Positions 34,637-42,791 of a stretch of 53,439 bases of DNA are shown in pieces. The DNA lies in assembly GCA_016198185.1 (NCBI GenBank), contig JACQJD010000082.1, positions 1 through 53,439 on the forward strand. The letters are read 5' to 3'. The stretch's first letter is position 1; every line of letters begins with the position of its first letter. The DNA comes from Deltaproteobacteria bacterium. GTDB taxonomy: Bacteria; Bdellovibrionota; JACOXK01; 2-02-FULL-40-11. Made by a program: the position numbers and the translations under genes. A model generated the notes under the pieces. That model was given only the letters and a program-made list of their open reading frames with translations, was not told the DNA's origin and ran no database searches.

Positions 34637-34820
34637 CTATTGATACACGCATAAAGAATGGCGCGAGATTTTGAGCCTATTTTGAGCCGAGACAAGGAAG
34701 ACGAGCAAAATGCCCGCAGGCGTATCCCCAGTGATACGTCGAGGACATTTTGGGAGTCTGACGCAGTCGCAGGCCAAAAGAGGCCAAAAGATACGCCATT
34801 CTTTATGCGTGTATCAATAG
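34637..34820. repeat. Intergenic hairpin repeat, copy R2
   Basis: Perfect 27-bp inverted arms (34637-34663 and 34794-34820) bound a nested structure: GCGTATC / GATACGT inner hairpin followed by CGAGG, then GCAAAATG / CATTTTGG, then the tail GACGCAGTCGCAGGCC shared with 1-77. It sits 27 bp after the ppiD-like stop and may end that transcript. Together with the next element it fills the 391-bp gap 34610-35000; no gene is apparent there. Confidence 0.75.
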
Positions 34821-34855
34821 GGCCATCGCCCCCAGTATTCCTATTACCCCGAGAC

Positions 34856-34978
34856 AGGCTGTCCGAAAATGCCGTCATCCTTGACCCTGAGCGAAGCGAA
34901 GGGGAAGGATCTCACCGTCGGAGGCGACGAGATTCTTCGGGCAAATGCCCTCAGAATGACTGAATCTCCGAACAAGCT
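34856..34978. mobile_element. MITE-like intergenic element M1
   Basis: Imperfect terminal inverted repeats of 23 bp (34856-34878 and 34956-34978; 16 of 23 match, outer GT-CG and inner GTCAT conserved) enclose CTGAGCGAAGCGAAGGGG and AAGGATCT. I have seen CTGAGCGAAGCGAAG-type intergenic repeats in many bacterial genomes (recollection, not checked). No transposase. It resembles the element at 52356-52450 in layout (GTCAT near each end). Confidence 0.6.
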
Positions 34979-35000
34979 CTAGATATTACTTCTCTTTTCT

Positions 35001-36647
35001 TTAAGGAGGACCAGAATGACCATAATATGGTATTGGCAGAGGCTCTCCAGCAAGACGCTTAGAAATCCATAGTCCAAGAAAATTACCGTAAGAAGTTATT
35101 TTATCACGCTTGCTCGTCATATAAAGTTCCGCAGCCTGATGGAATTTTTCAGAAACTATTTCTTCTTCAATGTTTTTACGAGCTTTAATAGAGAGATCTT
35201 CGTTTTCACTTTCAACATAGAGTTTATAAAGATAAGATTCAGCAGCCTCATATGCCATGAAGTCAGTCGCCCATTGCTTCAGATCTGGATTATCATTGTT
35301 CGTATTTTCAGAAGCGATCTTTATAGCTTTCAATAAAATATTATAATCTTGATAGTCCCAGCTATAGCAAACTTTTAGCATATCCCTATTATTTGAAGAA
35401 TAACACTTCACCAATAGGTCCTTTTTAAAAAGATTTTCCCTATAAGTTTTGATGGCTGTTTCAACTGCTAACTGCCTAAGTTCTGGATCTTTATGATCTT
35501 GAAGCAGAAGATAGTTTGCTGTGAATTGTACCGTCTGAGAATTTGCCCCTAATCGCATAATCCCTCTCAAATAATGCAATGCTTTATCATCCCCAATATG
35601 AATGAGCGAAGTAGTGATATGAAAAGAGTAAGAATCGGTATCAAGACCTGCCCCTGTCCCCTTTAATTTTCGAACCAGCGGTTGAACAGCACTTGGATCA
35701 CCCACCATCCCCAATAGATCGGCCAACATACAAATCATCTTTGAATCTTCTTCTAACTTAAGACGTGAAATCAATGGCGCCGCTATTTTTGAACTCTCAG
35801 TCTTTCCCATAAGACTCTCTATAAGTACACTGAGAATGTTCATGTCTTTGGCCGTCTCAGCTTCCATTTGGAGTTGAGACAGCAGCGCTGCGACCACTGA
35901 AGCAGTCCTCATTGGCCTCAATGCTCGTATAAAAATTTCTGGTTTCATGTCTAGATCTCTATTTGAGCGTGACTTCATACCTTCGACGAGAACTTCTTCG
36001 GCCGCTCGCTCTTCGGTTTTACCTAGCGCCAATGCCGCAGCTTTCCGTACTTTTTTTTCATAAAAAGCACTCTCTTCGTCATGATAGAAAAAAGCTTTTA
36101 ACAACAGTGGCAGAACACGCGGGTCTTTGGAATCTCCCAAATAATTGATCATTGTTATAACGCTATCATCTATAGCACGATCTATTCCTGTTCCCAGATC
36201 TTTTCGTTCATATAGCAAACTTTGGACCCCTTCGAGCATGAGGTTAACTCTAATTGGATTTGCTGATTTTCCAAGTACATCTGAGATCTTTTCTCGAACA
36301 ACCCAATATGTCTCATGCTTCAACTGATTTCCAAGAATTTCTAAATCAGAATCGGCTAACTGCTCCACAGGAAGTGCGCGTACTGCAGCTTCTCTGACGT
36401 CCTTATCCACGTCATTTTGAACAGCGTCAAGAAGAGGCTGAATGCTACGAACATCTTTCCACTTACCTAATGTTTCTGCAGCCTGTCTGCGTGAATAAAC
36501 ATCGCTATCGTTTCCAAGTAAATAGATTTGAATTTCGACCTGATCCTTATATCTTGTGGGAACTGGTTCCTCAGCCTTACTTCGACCAGCAGAGATAATC
36601 ATAAGTGTGAGTGAAAAAAGAATATAAAACTTAGGAAAAAACTTCAT
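35001..36647 (-). CDS. Exported HEAT-repeat protein
   Basis: A 548-residue protein with a signal peptide (MKFFPKFYILFSLTLMIISA, cleavage near SKA). The mature part consists of HEAT/PBS-lyase-type helical repeats, e.g. SRRQAAETLGKWKDVRSIQP, then DVREAAVRAL and KAAALALGKTEERAAEEVL, from about residue 50 to 370; the C-terminal third is helical without clear repeats. Such proteins are scaffolds for protein binding; partner unknown. It stands alone in an accessory region between repeat elements and an AAA_14 ATPase gene. Confidence 0.82.
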   Translation of the reverse strand: MKFFPKFYILFSLTLMIISAGRSKAEEPVPTRYKDQVEIQIYLLGNDSDVYSRRQAAETLGKWKDVRSIQPLLDAVQNDVDKDVREAAVRALPVEQLADSDLEILGNQLKHETYWVVREKISDVLGKSANPIRVNLMLEGVQSLLYERKDLGTGIDRAIDDSVITMINYLGDSKDPRVLPLLLKAFFYHDEESAFYEKKVRKAAALALGKTEERAAEEVLVEGMKSRSNRDLDMKPEIFIRALRPMRTASVVAALLSQLQMEAETAKDMNILSVLIESLMGKTESSKIAAPLISRLKLEEDSKMICMLADLLGMVGDPSAVQPLVRKLKGTGAGLDTDSYSFHITTSLIHIGDDKALHYLRGIMRLGANSQTVQFTANYLLLQDHKDPELRQLAVETAIKTYRENLFKKDLLVKCYSSNNRDMLKVCYSWDYQDYNILLKAIKIASENTNNDNPDLKQWATDFMAYEAAESYLYKLYVESENEDLSIKARKNIEEEIVSEKFHQAAELYMTSKRDKITSYGNFLGLWISKRLAGEPLPIPYYGHSGPP

Positions 36648-36764
36648 GTAAAATTTATCTTTTCTTCCTTTTCTGAAAGATTGAGACGTTCATAAAAGGA
36701 GCATTGCATATATCATCATTTTTGCTTTCATGCAATAGTGAGGCATTGGCATGTTGAAAAAGGA

Positions 36765-37904
36765 TCAATAGCCCAATAGCTTCATGGCTTCTGGGGTAGG
36801 GAGAATATCGATTCCATCCATAGATAAAGCGTGCTCTCCCAGATAAATCACAAGTGGGCGACATTTTTTTCCATAAAAATCTATAAAACTTTTTAATCCC
36901 CTTAGATCAGAAGAAGTTATTTTTTTGGAAGCTTTCACTTCGATTGCAAAAAGTTCATTTTTTCTTTCCAGAATAAAATCAACTTCTACGCCCGCATTTG
37001 TCCGATAATTAGACATACGCACCGTATCGTCATGTGCTTTGGCTCCAGATAAAATGAGTTGTAAAATGAGATGCTCAAAAAGAGAACCTATTCTATCTCC
37101 AGACACGGAAAAATTGTCCAGTGCACCATTGAGCACACCCACATCGAAAAAATAGAATCGAGGGTGTTGAATGAGTCTTCTTTTTTGACTTCTTGTAAAG
37201 GGGGAGAGCTCAGAAACAATTAAAGTATCGATTAAAATATCATAATATCTGCGCGCGGATGTTCTTTCGATACTTGCCAAAGAAGAAATTTTTGAAAAAT
37301 CAATGAGATTTCCGCTTTGAGATACAATCACCTGAAAAAAACGGGAAAAGCCCTCGAGGTTTCGAGTCAATGCTTCTGCTTGAATTTCTTCTTTTAAATA
37401 GGTGGTTGCGTAGCTTTTTAATGTTTTCTCTGCAGTAGATAAACTTGGCTCCAAATAAATACCGGGTAAAAGCCCTACTTTGAGAGCCTTTTCAACCTCC
37501 CATTGTTTTTTAATTTCCGAGAATGAAAAAGGTCCCAGTTCATACACCAGCAATCTTCCTGGGAGAAGATTGGCTTGTCCTCGTTTCAATTTTCGAGCAC
37601 TCGAACCTGTAAGAAAAAATTGTCGTGATGGATCTTCATCCAACATAGATTGAACTGTATTTAAAATGGATGGAATCCGCTGAACTTCATCGATAAATAT
37701 TTTCCGATAAGATTTGGCTGTTTTTTTGATTAAGCCAGGATCACTGAGGTAGGAGACAAAGAGAGACTCGTCTGCCAAATTAATGGAAAGCTCTGGTGCC
37801 AAAGTTTTAATAAGTGTTGATTTTCCTGTTTGCCGGGGACCTAGGATTAGAATCGATTTTTTAACTTTAGATAAGAGGGCTGTAATCTTTCTGTCAATGT
37901 ACAT
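36765..37904 (-). CDS. AAA_14 ATPase with DUF4143 nuclease-like domain
   Basis: A 379-residue protein. Walker A GPRQTGKST at 22-30, Walker B KIFIDEVQRIP near residue 70, sensor region FFLTGSSARKLKRG, then the DUF4143 C-terminal domain with VEVDFILERKNELFAIEVKASKK, a PD-(D/E)XK-like D...E-x-K arrangement. Widespread and often horizontally transferred; function unsettled, possibly toxin-like or defence-related. The start codon is inside a perfect inverted repeat (37901-37937) that also covers the predicted promoter, so the mRNA is probably leaderless. Confidence 0.9.
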   Translation of the reverse strand: MYIDRKITALLSKVKKSILILGPRQTGKSTLIKTLAPELSINLADESLFVSYLSDPGLIKKTAKSYRKIFIDEVQRIPSILNTVQSMLDEDPSRQFFLTGSSARKLKRGQANLLPGRLLVYELGPFSFSEIKKQWEVEKALKVGLLPGIYLEPSLSTAEKTLKSYATTYLKEEIQAEALTRNLEGFSRFFQVIVSQSGNLIDFSKISSLASIERTSARRYYDILIDTLIVSELSPFTRSQKRRLIQHPRFYFFDVGVLNGALDNFSVSGDRIGSLFEHLILQLILSGAKAHDDTVRMSNYRTNAGVEVDFILERKNELFAIEVKASKKITSSDLRGLKSFIDFYGKKCRPLVIYLGEHALSMDGIDILPTPEAMKLLGY

Positions 37905-37937
37905 GTGCCCATTTTACATAGTAAAATGGGCACATGT
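37901..37937. promoter_or_regulatory. Perfect 17-bp inverted repeat over promoter and start codon
   Basis: Arms 37901-37917 and 37921-37937 are exact reverse complements with a 3-bp centre. On the minus strand TTGACA and TAAAAT, 18 bp apart, fit a sigma-70 promoter, and 6 bp later comes the ATG at 37904. This suggests an operator overlapping the promoter, a leaderless message and autoregulation. Confidence 0.7.
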
Positions 37938-37986
37938 CAACAAATAAATACAGCTTGTGGCACTTTAGCCGATGTGTCCCAACCTC

Positions 37987-38697
37987 TTAAAAAACAGATT
38001 TCAGAGTCCATAAAAAACGACTCCACGGTTTTTGTAAAGAAGTTCTTTTCGCCGCATGGTTATGCTTTAGGGGCTTGGCAAAAAGCGATTGATAGGCTCT
38101 TTTTGAAAATGAAAGTCCTTTTTCTAGGGAGATTATTTCGAAATCACCTCGTTTGATTTGATCTAAAGTTGCAAAATTTTTATCCCTATTGACAAAATAA
38201 GTTTTTCTCCAAACATCAAACACAGTCCAATCTGAATCAAGATATACCAATGATAAAGCATATTTCGTGTTTTCTTGGATGTGAAAAAGCCGATAATAAG
38301 CTTCCATTCCCGCATAAGAACAAATCAGTGAAAAAATGTCATTCACTTGATCACCCTGACCATACCCTCGAACCACAATAGACCATGGGTGGTCATCGAT
38401 CACGGGAAGGCCAGGAACGGCATGATGAATGTGCTCCGTCGTCCACTGAAAAATAGATAAAAGTTTTTCCGTTTTCTCCTGTTTCCCTTTGATAATATCA
38501 TGAGAAAGTTTTCTCATTTCGATATCTCGCAAAAGAAATCTCAACCCTTTTAAATAAAGGGGGATCGTTTCTTGACTCACCACCCCGTTGATTCCCACCC
38601 GCGTGGTCACGGGATAATTGAGAAACCAGAAACAAACAATGAAAGCCAAACCGACCATCACACATTTGAGTAAATATTTAACCGTTAAGCGCATCAT
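37987..38697 (-). CDS. Membrane-anchored transglutaminase-fold protein, probably inactive
   Basis: About 236 residues from ATG 38697. An upstream TTG at 38745 lies inside a hairpin and would add 16 residues. One N-terminal transmembrane segment (VMVGLAFIVCFWFLNYPV). Residues about 95-190 look like a transglutaminase-like fold: GYGQGDQVNDIFSLICSYAG aligns with the helix that normally starts with the catalytic Cys, and LVYLDSDWTVFDVW with the Asp strand. The Cys and His appear to be replaced, so it may be a binding or structural domain. It is divergent from asnB. The homology call is by pattern and moderate. Confidence 0.6.
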   Translation of the reverse strand: MMRLTVKYLLKCVMVGLAFIVCFWFLNYPVTTRVGINGVVSQETIPLYLKGLRFLLRDIEMRKLSHDIIKGKQEKTEKLLSIFQWTTEHIHHAVPGLPVIDDHPWSIVVRGYGQGDQVNDIFSLICSYAGMEAYYRLFHIQENTKYALSLVYLDSDWTVFDVWRKTYFVNRDKNFATLDQIKRGDFEIISLEKGLSFSKRAYQSLFAKPLKHNHAAKRTSLQKPWSRFLWTLKSVF

Positions 38698-38719
38698 AAA
38701 TAATAAGTTGATCAAGTTT

Positions 38720-38808
38720 ATTTTCGATATCTGACCACTGCACAACCCCTACAGGCTCGAATTGCAATGCCGCCTGGAGGGGTTGTGCAGTGGCCACACC
38801 TCGAAAAT
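38720..38808. repeat. Hairpin H1 with conserved core, upstream of asnB
   Basis: The outer arms include an exact 16-bp pair (38735-38750 with 38778-38793) and an extension ATTTTCGA / TCGAAAAT. The centre contains ATTGCAAT. A 32-bp core (38752-38783) is identical to the reverse complement of 40781-40812 in hairpin H2, whereas the outer arms differ in sequence but pair equally well. It lies between the divergent 38697 and 38869 starts. Confidence 0.8.
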
Positions 38809-38868
38809 ACTTAGAAACCTATTAAATCGCTTGGCATGAATCAAGCACAAAGGTTATTACCTTATTTC

Positions 38869-40728
38869 ATGTGCGGCATATGCGGGTTCTTATCTTTTGA
38901 TTCACAAGCTGATTTATCCCCTCGAATCCCAGATTTAACCACAATGCCGAAAGCGCTCACCCACCGCGGTCCTGAAAATTTGGGATACTGGCAACACCAA
39001 AATATTTTTTTAGCCCAAACACGCTTAAAAATACTGGATCTCTCTTCGGAAGCAAACCAACCTATCTTCAATGAAGATAAAAGCATTGTGCTTGTGTTTA
39101 ATGGGGAAATTTATAACTTTAAAAAATTACGCCATACCCTCGTTCAGAAAGGACACACTTTTATCTCTCAGGGAGATAGCGAAACCATCGTCCACTTGTA
39201 CGAAGAAGAAGGCGATCGTTTTATTTCTCATCTAGAGGGCATGTTTGCATTCGCCTTGTGGGACAACCGTCAGAAAAAGCTTATCCTGGCTCGCGATCGA
39301 ACGGGGAAAAAACCCCTTTTTTATTACCAATCTCAACACCTCTTTGCCTTTGCTTCTGAAATCAAAGCATTTTTTGCGTTATCCGATATCGACATTCACA
39401 AAAATGAGGATCTGTTTGCCTACTATTTTCTCTATGGAAACATCCCAACGCCTTATACTTTTTATAAAAATATTCATTCTCTAGAACCCGCTCATTATCT
39501 TGTATTAGAAAACTCAAAACCCATTCAAAAAATAAACTATTGGAATATCGCCCCCTACTACCTGAATAAAAAAAACACCCTCACGGAAAAAGATGCAAAA
39601 ATACACATTCGGCATTTGGTGAAAGAGGCCATTTCAAAACGCTTGATCTCAGATGTGCCACTTGGCGCCTTCTTAAGTGGTGGCATCGATTCGAGCATTA
39701 TCAGCGCTGTCGTAACCCAAGAGTTACACCAACCCCTGCAAACGTTTAGCATCGGCTTTGAGGGAGATCCTCTTTATGACGAAACACCCTATGCCAAACT
39801 GGTAGCCACGCATTTCAAAACAAATCACCGAGAGTTCCATGTGGGGTCACAAGCCCTGCTCGAACTGATCGACCCCCTTTTGTATCATTATGACGGCCCC
39901 TTTGGGGACTCTTCATGTATTCCCACAGCCATTGTTTCAAAAATGGCAAAACAATATGTGACCGTGGTCCTCACCGGCGATGGAGGAGATGAAATTTTTG
40001 GAGGATATAACCGATTTTTGGCCATTCAGCTCATGACCAAAATGCCAAAGTTTTTAAAATATTTTAAAGACCTTCCCTTCCCCAAATGGCAAAGGTGGAT
40101 CGCAACAGCTGACTTAAACCACATCGATCAACTGACACAACTGACATCTTATTTTTACACTGATCTTTTTGAACTGCTCAACAAAGACTATGCTTCACAA
40201 CGAACGATCGTTAAAAATTTTCATAACCACCCATTCCTGCAAGATGTTCAACAGATGACGTTGCTGTCTAAACTCCTATACCTAAATTTAAAAACCTATC
40301 TGGTGGATGATTTAAATATTAAAATGGATCGCGCCAGCATGATGGCCTCTTTGGAAACGCGTGCTCCTTTTTTGGATCACACCTTAATCGAATATTGTGC
40401 AAGCCTCCCAGACCATTTTTTAATCCGAAACTTCAATAAAAAATACATCTTAAAAGAAGCTTATAAAGAAGTTCTTCCTCCCCAAATTATCCATCGAAAA
40501 AAAGCTGGCTTTGCCGTTCCACTGGGGAAATGGTTTAGAGGCCCATTAAAGTCCTACATTCAAGATGAATTTCAGAATCCAAACAGCATTAGCCCTTATC
40601 TGAATCCCCATCGCATCCGAACTTTGTTAAAATCCCATTTCGATGAAAAAAAAGATGAATCTCTCAGAATTTGGAACCTACTCATGTTCAAAAAATGGAT
40701 AGAACAACTGCCATCGTGGAAACATTGA
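38869..40728 (+). CDS. asnB: Asparagine synthase (glutamine-hydrolysing)
   Basis: Converts aspartate to asparagine using glutamine and ATP. The start is placed at ATG 38869 because the class II glutaminase needs Cys as residue 2 (MCGICGF); the upstream in-frame start at 38836 would bury it. The N-terminal Ntn-type domain (1-200) is followed by the synthetase domain with PP-loop FLSGGIDSS (about residue 260), LTGDGGDEIFGGYNRF and ETRAPFLDH. 619 residues. Members that occur outside amino-acid operons often serve peptide or polysaccharide modification. It is bracketed by hairpins H1 and H2 and followed by a radical SAM gene. Confidence 0.92.
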   Translation: MCGICGFLSFDSQADLSPRIPDLTTMPKALTHRGPENLGYWQHQNIFLAQTRLKILDLSSEANQPIFNEDKSIVLVFNGEIYNFKKLRHTLVQKGHTFISQGDSETIVHLYEEEGDRFISHLEGMFAFALWDNRQKKLILARDRTGKKPLFYYQSQHLFAFASEIKAFFALSDIDIHKNEDLFAYYFLYGNIPTPYTFYKNIHSLEPAHYLVLENSKPIQKINYWNIAPYYLNKKNTLTEKDAKIHIRHLVKEAISKRLISDVPLGAFLSGGIDSSIISAVVTQELHQPLQTFSIGFEGDPLYDETPYAKLVATHFKTNHREFHVGSQALLELIDPLLYHYDGPFGDSSCIPTAIVSKMAKQYVTVVLTGDGGDEIFGGYNRFLAIQLMTKMPKFLKYFKDLPFPKWQRWIATADLNHIDQLTQLTSYFYTDLFELLNKDYASQRTIVKNFHNHPFLQDVQQMTLLSKLLYLNLKTYLVDDLNIKMDRASMMASLETRAPFLDHTLIEYCASLPDHFLIRNFNKKYILKEAYKEVLPPQIIHRKKAGFAVPLGKWFRGPLKSYIQDEFQNPNSISPYLNPHRIRTLLKSHFDEKKDESLRIWNLLMFKKWIEQLPSWKH

Positions 40729-40764
40729 AAAAGGCCGATTGAATAATCTGAAACATTTTTGACG

Positions 40765-40835
40765 TTTGGCCGCAGCCCATACCCCTCCAGGCGGCATTGC
40801 AATTCGAGCCTGGAGAGGTATGGGCTGCGGCCAAA
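40765..40835. repeat. Hairpin H2 with conserved core, downstream of asnB
   Basis: Arms of 27 bp (40765-40791 with 40809-40835; 26 of 27 pair) enclose a loop with ATTGCAAT. The 32-bp core 40781-40812 is the exact reverse complement of the H1 core. It lacks a long T run on either strand, so it is not a standard terminator. Confidence 0.8.
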
Positions 40836-40887
40836 TTTAAAAAATCTTCTTGTGATGAAGGAGTCATATTCATTACAGTAATCCTCA

Positions 40888-42480
40888 ATGAGAGTACTTT
40901 TTTTAACGCCCAGTCATAATGTTACGATAGGGCTCAATCAAGGCGTTGCCATCCTTTCTGCCCTGTTAAAAAGAGAGGGGCATGAAGTTCAGTATATTTT
41001 GATCCACGACCGCATGGGCCATAAGTGGAGCGAATGGCAACAGTGGTTACCGAAAAAATTAGACGAATTCAAACCACACGTCATTGGACATTCCGTCATG
41101 ACACCCCAATATAAATATACGCGGATCTTGGGAGAATACATCGATCACCATTATCCTCATCTCGTACAAGTGGTTGGCGGCCCCCATCCTTCTCAATATC
41201 CCAACGAAGTCTTTACCGAAGGATCCAAATTTATCGACCTCATTTGTCTTGGAGAAGCCGATTATGCGTTCCCCCAATTTCTTAGAATCAATACGCCAGA
41301 AAGCATGGTCAACCGAACCTATCGAACCGACATCAAAAATCTGTGGTTTAAATTTGACGATGGCAAAGTCATTCAAAACCCCAATGATACCTTCGTAGAC
41401 TTAACCAAACTTCCGCCGGAAGATAAAACCGTTTTTGATCTGGACAAATATATTCTAGAAAAAGGAAATCAAATTGAAGTCACCGTGGGACGAGGATGCC
41501 CCTACAAATGCACTTACTGTTTTAATGAATCCTATTTTGATCTCTATAAAAAAGACAATCCCATTTTAAAAATTAAAGATTTTTTAAGATTCAAAGACAT
41601 GGATGTTATTTTTAAAGAAATTCAAGACGCCTTAGCCCTGTCCAAAACACCCATCCGAGCTTTGTCTTTTGTCGACGACAATTTTTTAATCAATAAAGAT
41701 TTTTTAGAAAAATTTTGTTCACGGTATAAGAAAGAAATCGGACTCCCCTTTGTGGTCAATGTTCATCCCTTAACCTTGAACGAGGTCAAAGGAGAAATTA
41801 TTGGGGATGCGGGTGTCATTTCCATGAGGTTTGGTGTTGAATCTGGAAGCGAACGACTCAGAAAAGATATTCTAGATCGACAAACCCCCGAAGCTTCCAT
41901 TCATCGCGCATTCAACATTGCACGAAAATTTAAGGTCATGCCAAGCTCTTATAATATGATTGGAATCCCCACCGAAACCCAAGATGAAGTTCTAGAGACC
42001 TTAAAACTAAATGGAAGATTATCGCCAGACGTCGTAAAAATCATGACGTTTTACCCATTCCATGGAACGCGTCTTTACGATTTCTGTGTAAAACACAATC
42101 TTATTGATTGGGTAAAAAAAGAAAAATTAGATAATTATGACTCTGGAACCTGTCTCACCTTTTCGAAAGAACATCAATTTTTCCTAGAAAAAGTTCAAAC
42201 CATTTTTCCATGGTACTTAAATCTATTTGGAGAATTAGATGTATTAGAAATTTATCAGCCAAAGGTTGAAGAAGCCTTGCGCATGACCGAAGAAGAATGG
42301 AAATCTTTTGATTATGAGGGGACGTCAAAAACACTCAACCAAGCCATGGAAGAAAAAAATTTAACCCATTACAGAACCCATTTTAATCGAAGCATTGCGG
42401 TTAAGTTTCCAACGTTTTGGGAAAGATCTTCACTCCAAAGACAGCATGAAATCGCAGATCCCGGCGAACAGATGAAATAA
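40888..42480 (+). CDS. B12-binding-domain radical SAM protein
   Basis: A 530-residue enzyme. The N-terminal cobalamin-binding-like fold (about 1-135, with VGGPHPSQYPNEVF) lacks an obvious DxHxxG. The radical SAM core has C204-x3-C208-x2-C211 (RGCPYKCTYCFNES), FVDDNF, GVESGSERLRKDIL and NMIGIPTET. The C-terminal 130 residues show no recognised domain. Family members act as methyltransferases, cyclases or thioether-forming enzymes; the substrate here is unknown. Adjacency to asnB on the same strand, 160 bp apart across hairpin H2, suggests a shared small-molecule or cell-envelope modification pathway. Confidence 0.85.
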   Translation: MRVLFLTPSHNVTIGLNQGVAILSALLKREGHEVQYILIHDRMGHKWSEWQQWLPKKLDEFKPHVIGHSVMTPQYKYTRILGEYIDHHYPHLVQVVGGPHPSQYPNEVFTEGSKFIDLICLGEADYAFPQFLRINTPESMVNRTYRTDIKNLWFKFDDGKVIQNPNDTFVDLTKLPPEDKTVFDLDKYILEKGNQIEVTVGRGCPYKCTYCFNESYFDLYKKDNPILKIKDFLRFKDMDVIFKEIQDALALSKTPIRALSFVDDNFLINKDFLEKFCSRYKKEIGLPFVVNVHPLTLNEVKGEIIGDAGVISMRFGVESGSERLRKDILDRQTPEASIHRAFNIARKFKVMPSSYNMIGIPTETQDEVLETLKLNGRLSPDVVKIMTFYPFHGTRLYDFCVKHNLIDWVKKEKLDNYDSGTCLTFSKEHQFFLEKVQTIFPWYLNLFGELDVLEIYQPKVEEALRMTEEEWKSFDYEGTSKTLNQAMEEKNLTHYRTHFNRSIAVKFPTFWERSSLQRQHEIADPGEQMK

Positions 42481-42482
42481 CG

Positions 42483-42791
42483 CTATTCAAAAATTCCCAA
42501 TTTCATCTTGGCATCTTCCGAACAGTGCACACGCGGATCCCAGGTGGGTGTCCATACAATATCGACCTGCACACACGTTACACCTTCTACAACTTGAAGG
42601 GCTTGTTCCACAGCAGCTTTGAGTTGAGGCCCTACGGGGCAAGCTGGGGAGGTAAACGTCATCTCAGCTTTAATGGTATCTTGCGCAGTGCGTTCGACGC
42701 CATAAATCAATCCCAAATCCACAATGCTCATCATGAGCTCTGGATCATGAATAGGCTCCAAAAGCTTAATTAACTCTGGATCTTTTTGCAT
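42483..42791 (-). CDS. sufT: SufT-type iron-sulfur assembly factor (DUF59/MIP18)
   Basis: A 102-residue DUF59 protein that helps mature Fe-S proteins. The HDPELMMSIVDLGLIYGV motif (about 15-32) and FTSPACPVGPQLKAAVE with the conserved Cys (about residue 51) are present. Excellent ribosome site GGAGGGGG about 4 nt before the ATG. It ends the SUF operon and overlaps sufU by 22 bp. The radical SAM gene converges on it with a 2-bp gap and no terminator. Confidence 0.92.
   Translation of the reverse strand: MQKDPELIKLLEPIHDPELMMSIVDLGLIYGVERTAQDTIKAEMTFTSPACPVGPQLKAAVEQALQVVEGVTCVQVDIVWTPTWDPRVHCSEDAKMKLGIFE

Noticed and set aside
34606-34963. Open frames on both strands between the ppiD-like gene and the HEAT-repeat gene
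   Set aside because: They consist of translated repeat sequence (R2 and M1) without ribosome sites.
36655-36864. Minus-strand frame between the HEAT and AAA_14 genes
   Set aside because: Overlaps the end of the AAA_14 gene in another frame; composition not protein-like.
37905-38156. Plus-strand open frame starting at the AAA_14 palindrome
   Set aside because: Mostly antisense to the transglutaminase-fold gene and without a ribosome site; its apparent start comes from the palindrome.
38698-38745. Upstream TTG start for the transglutaminase-fold protein
   Set aside because: It would start inside hairpin H1 and add 16 residues before a normal signal-anchor; ATG 38697 is simpler.
38827-38850. 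TTGGCATGAATCAAGC before asnB as a sigma-54 promoter
   Set aside because: GG is present but the -12 element lacks TTGC; not counted with the five perfect sites.
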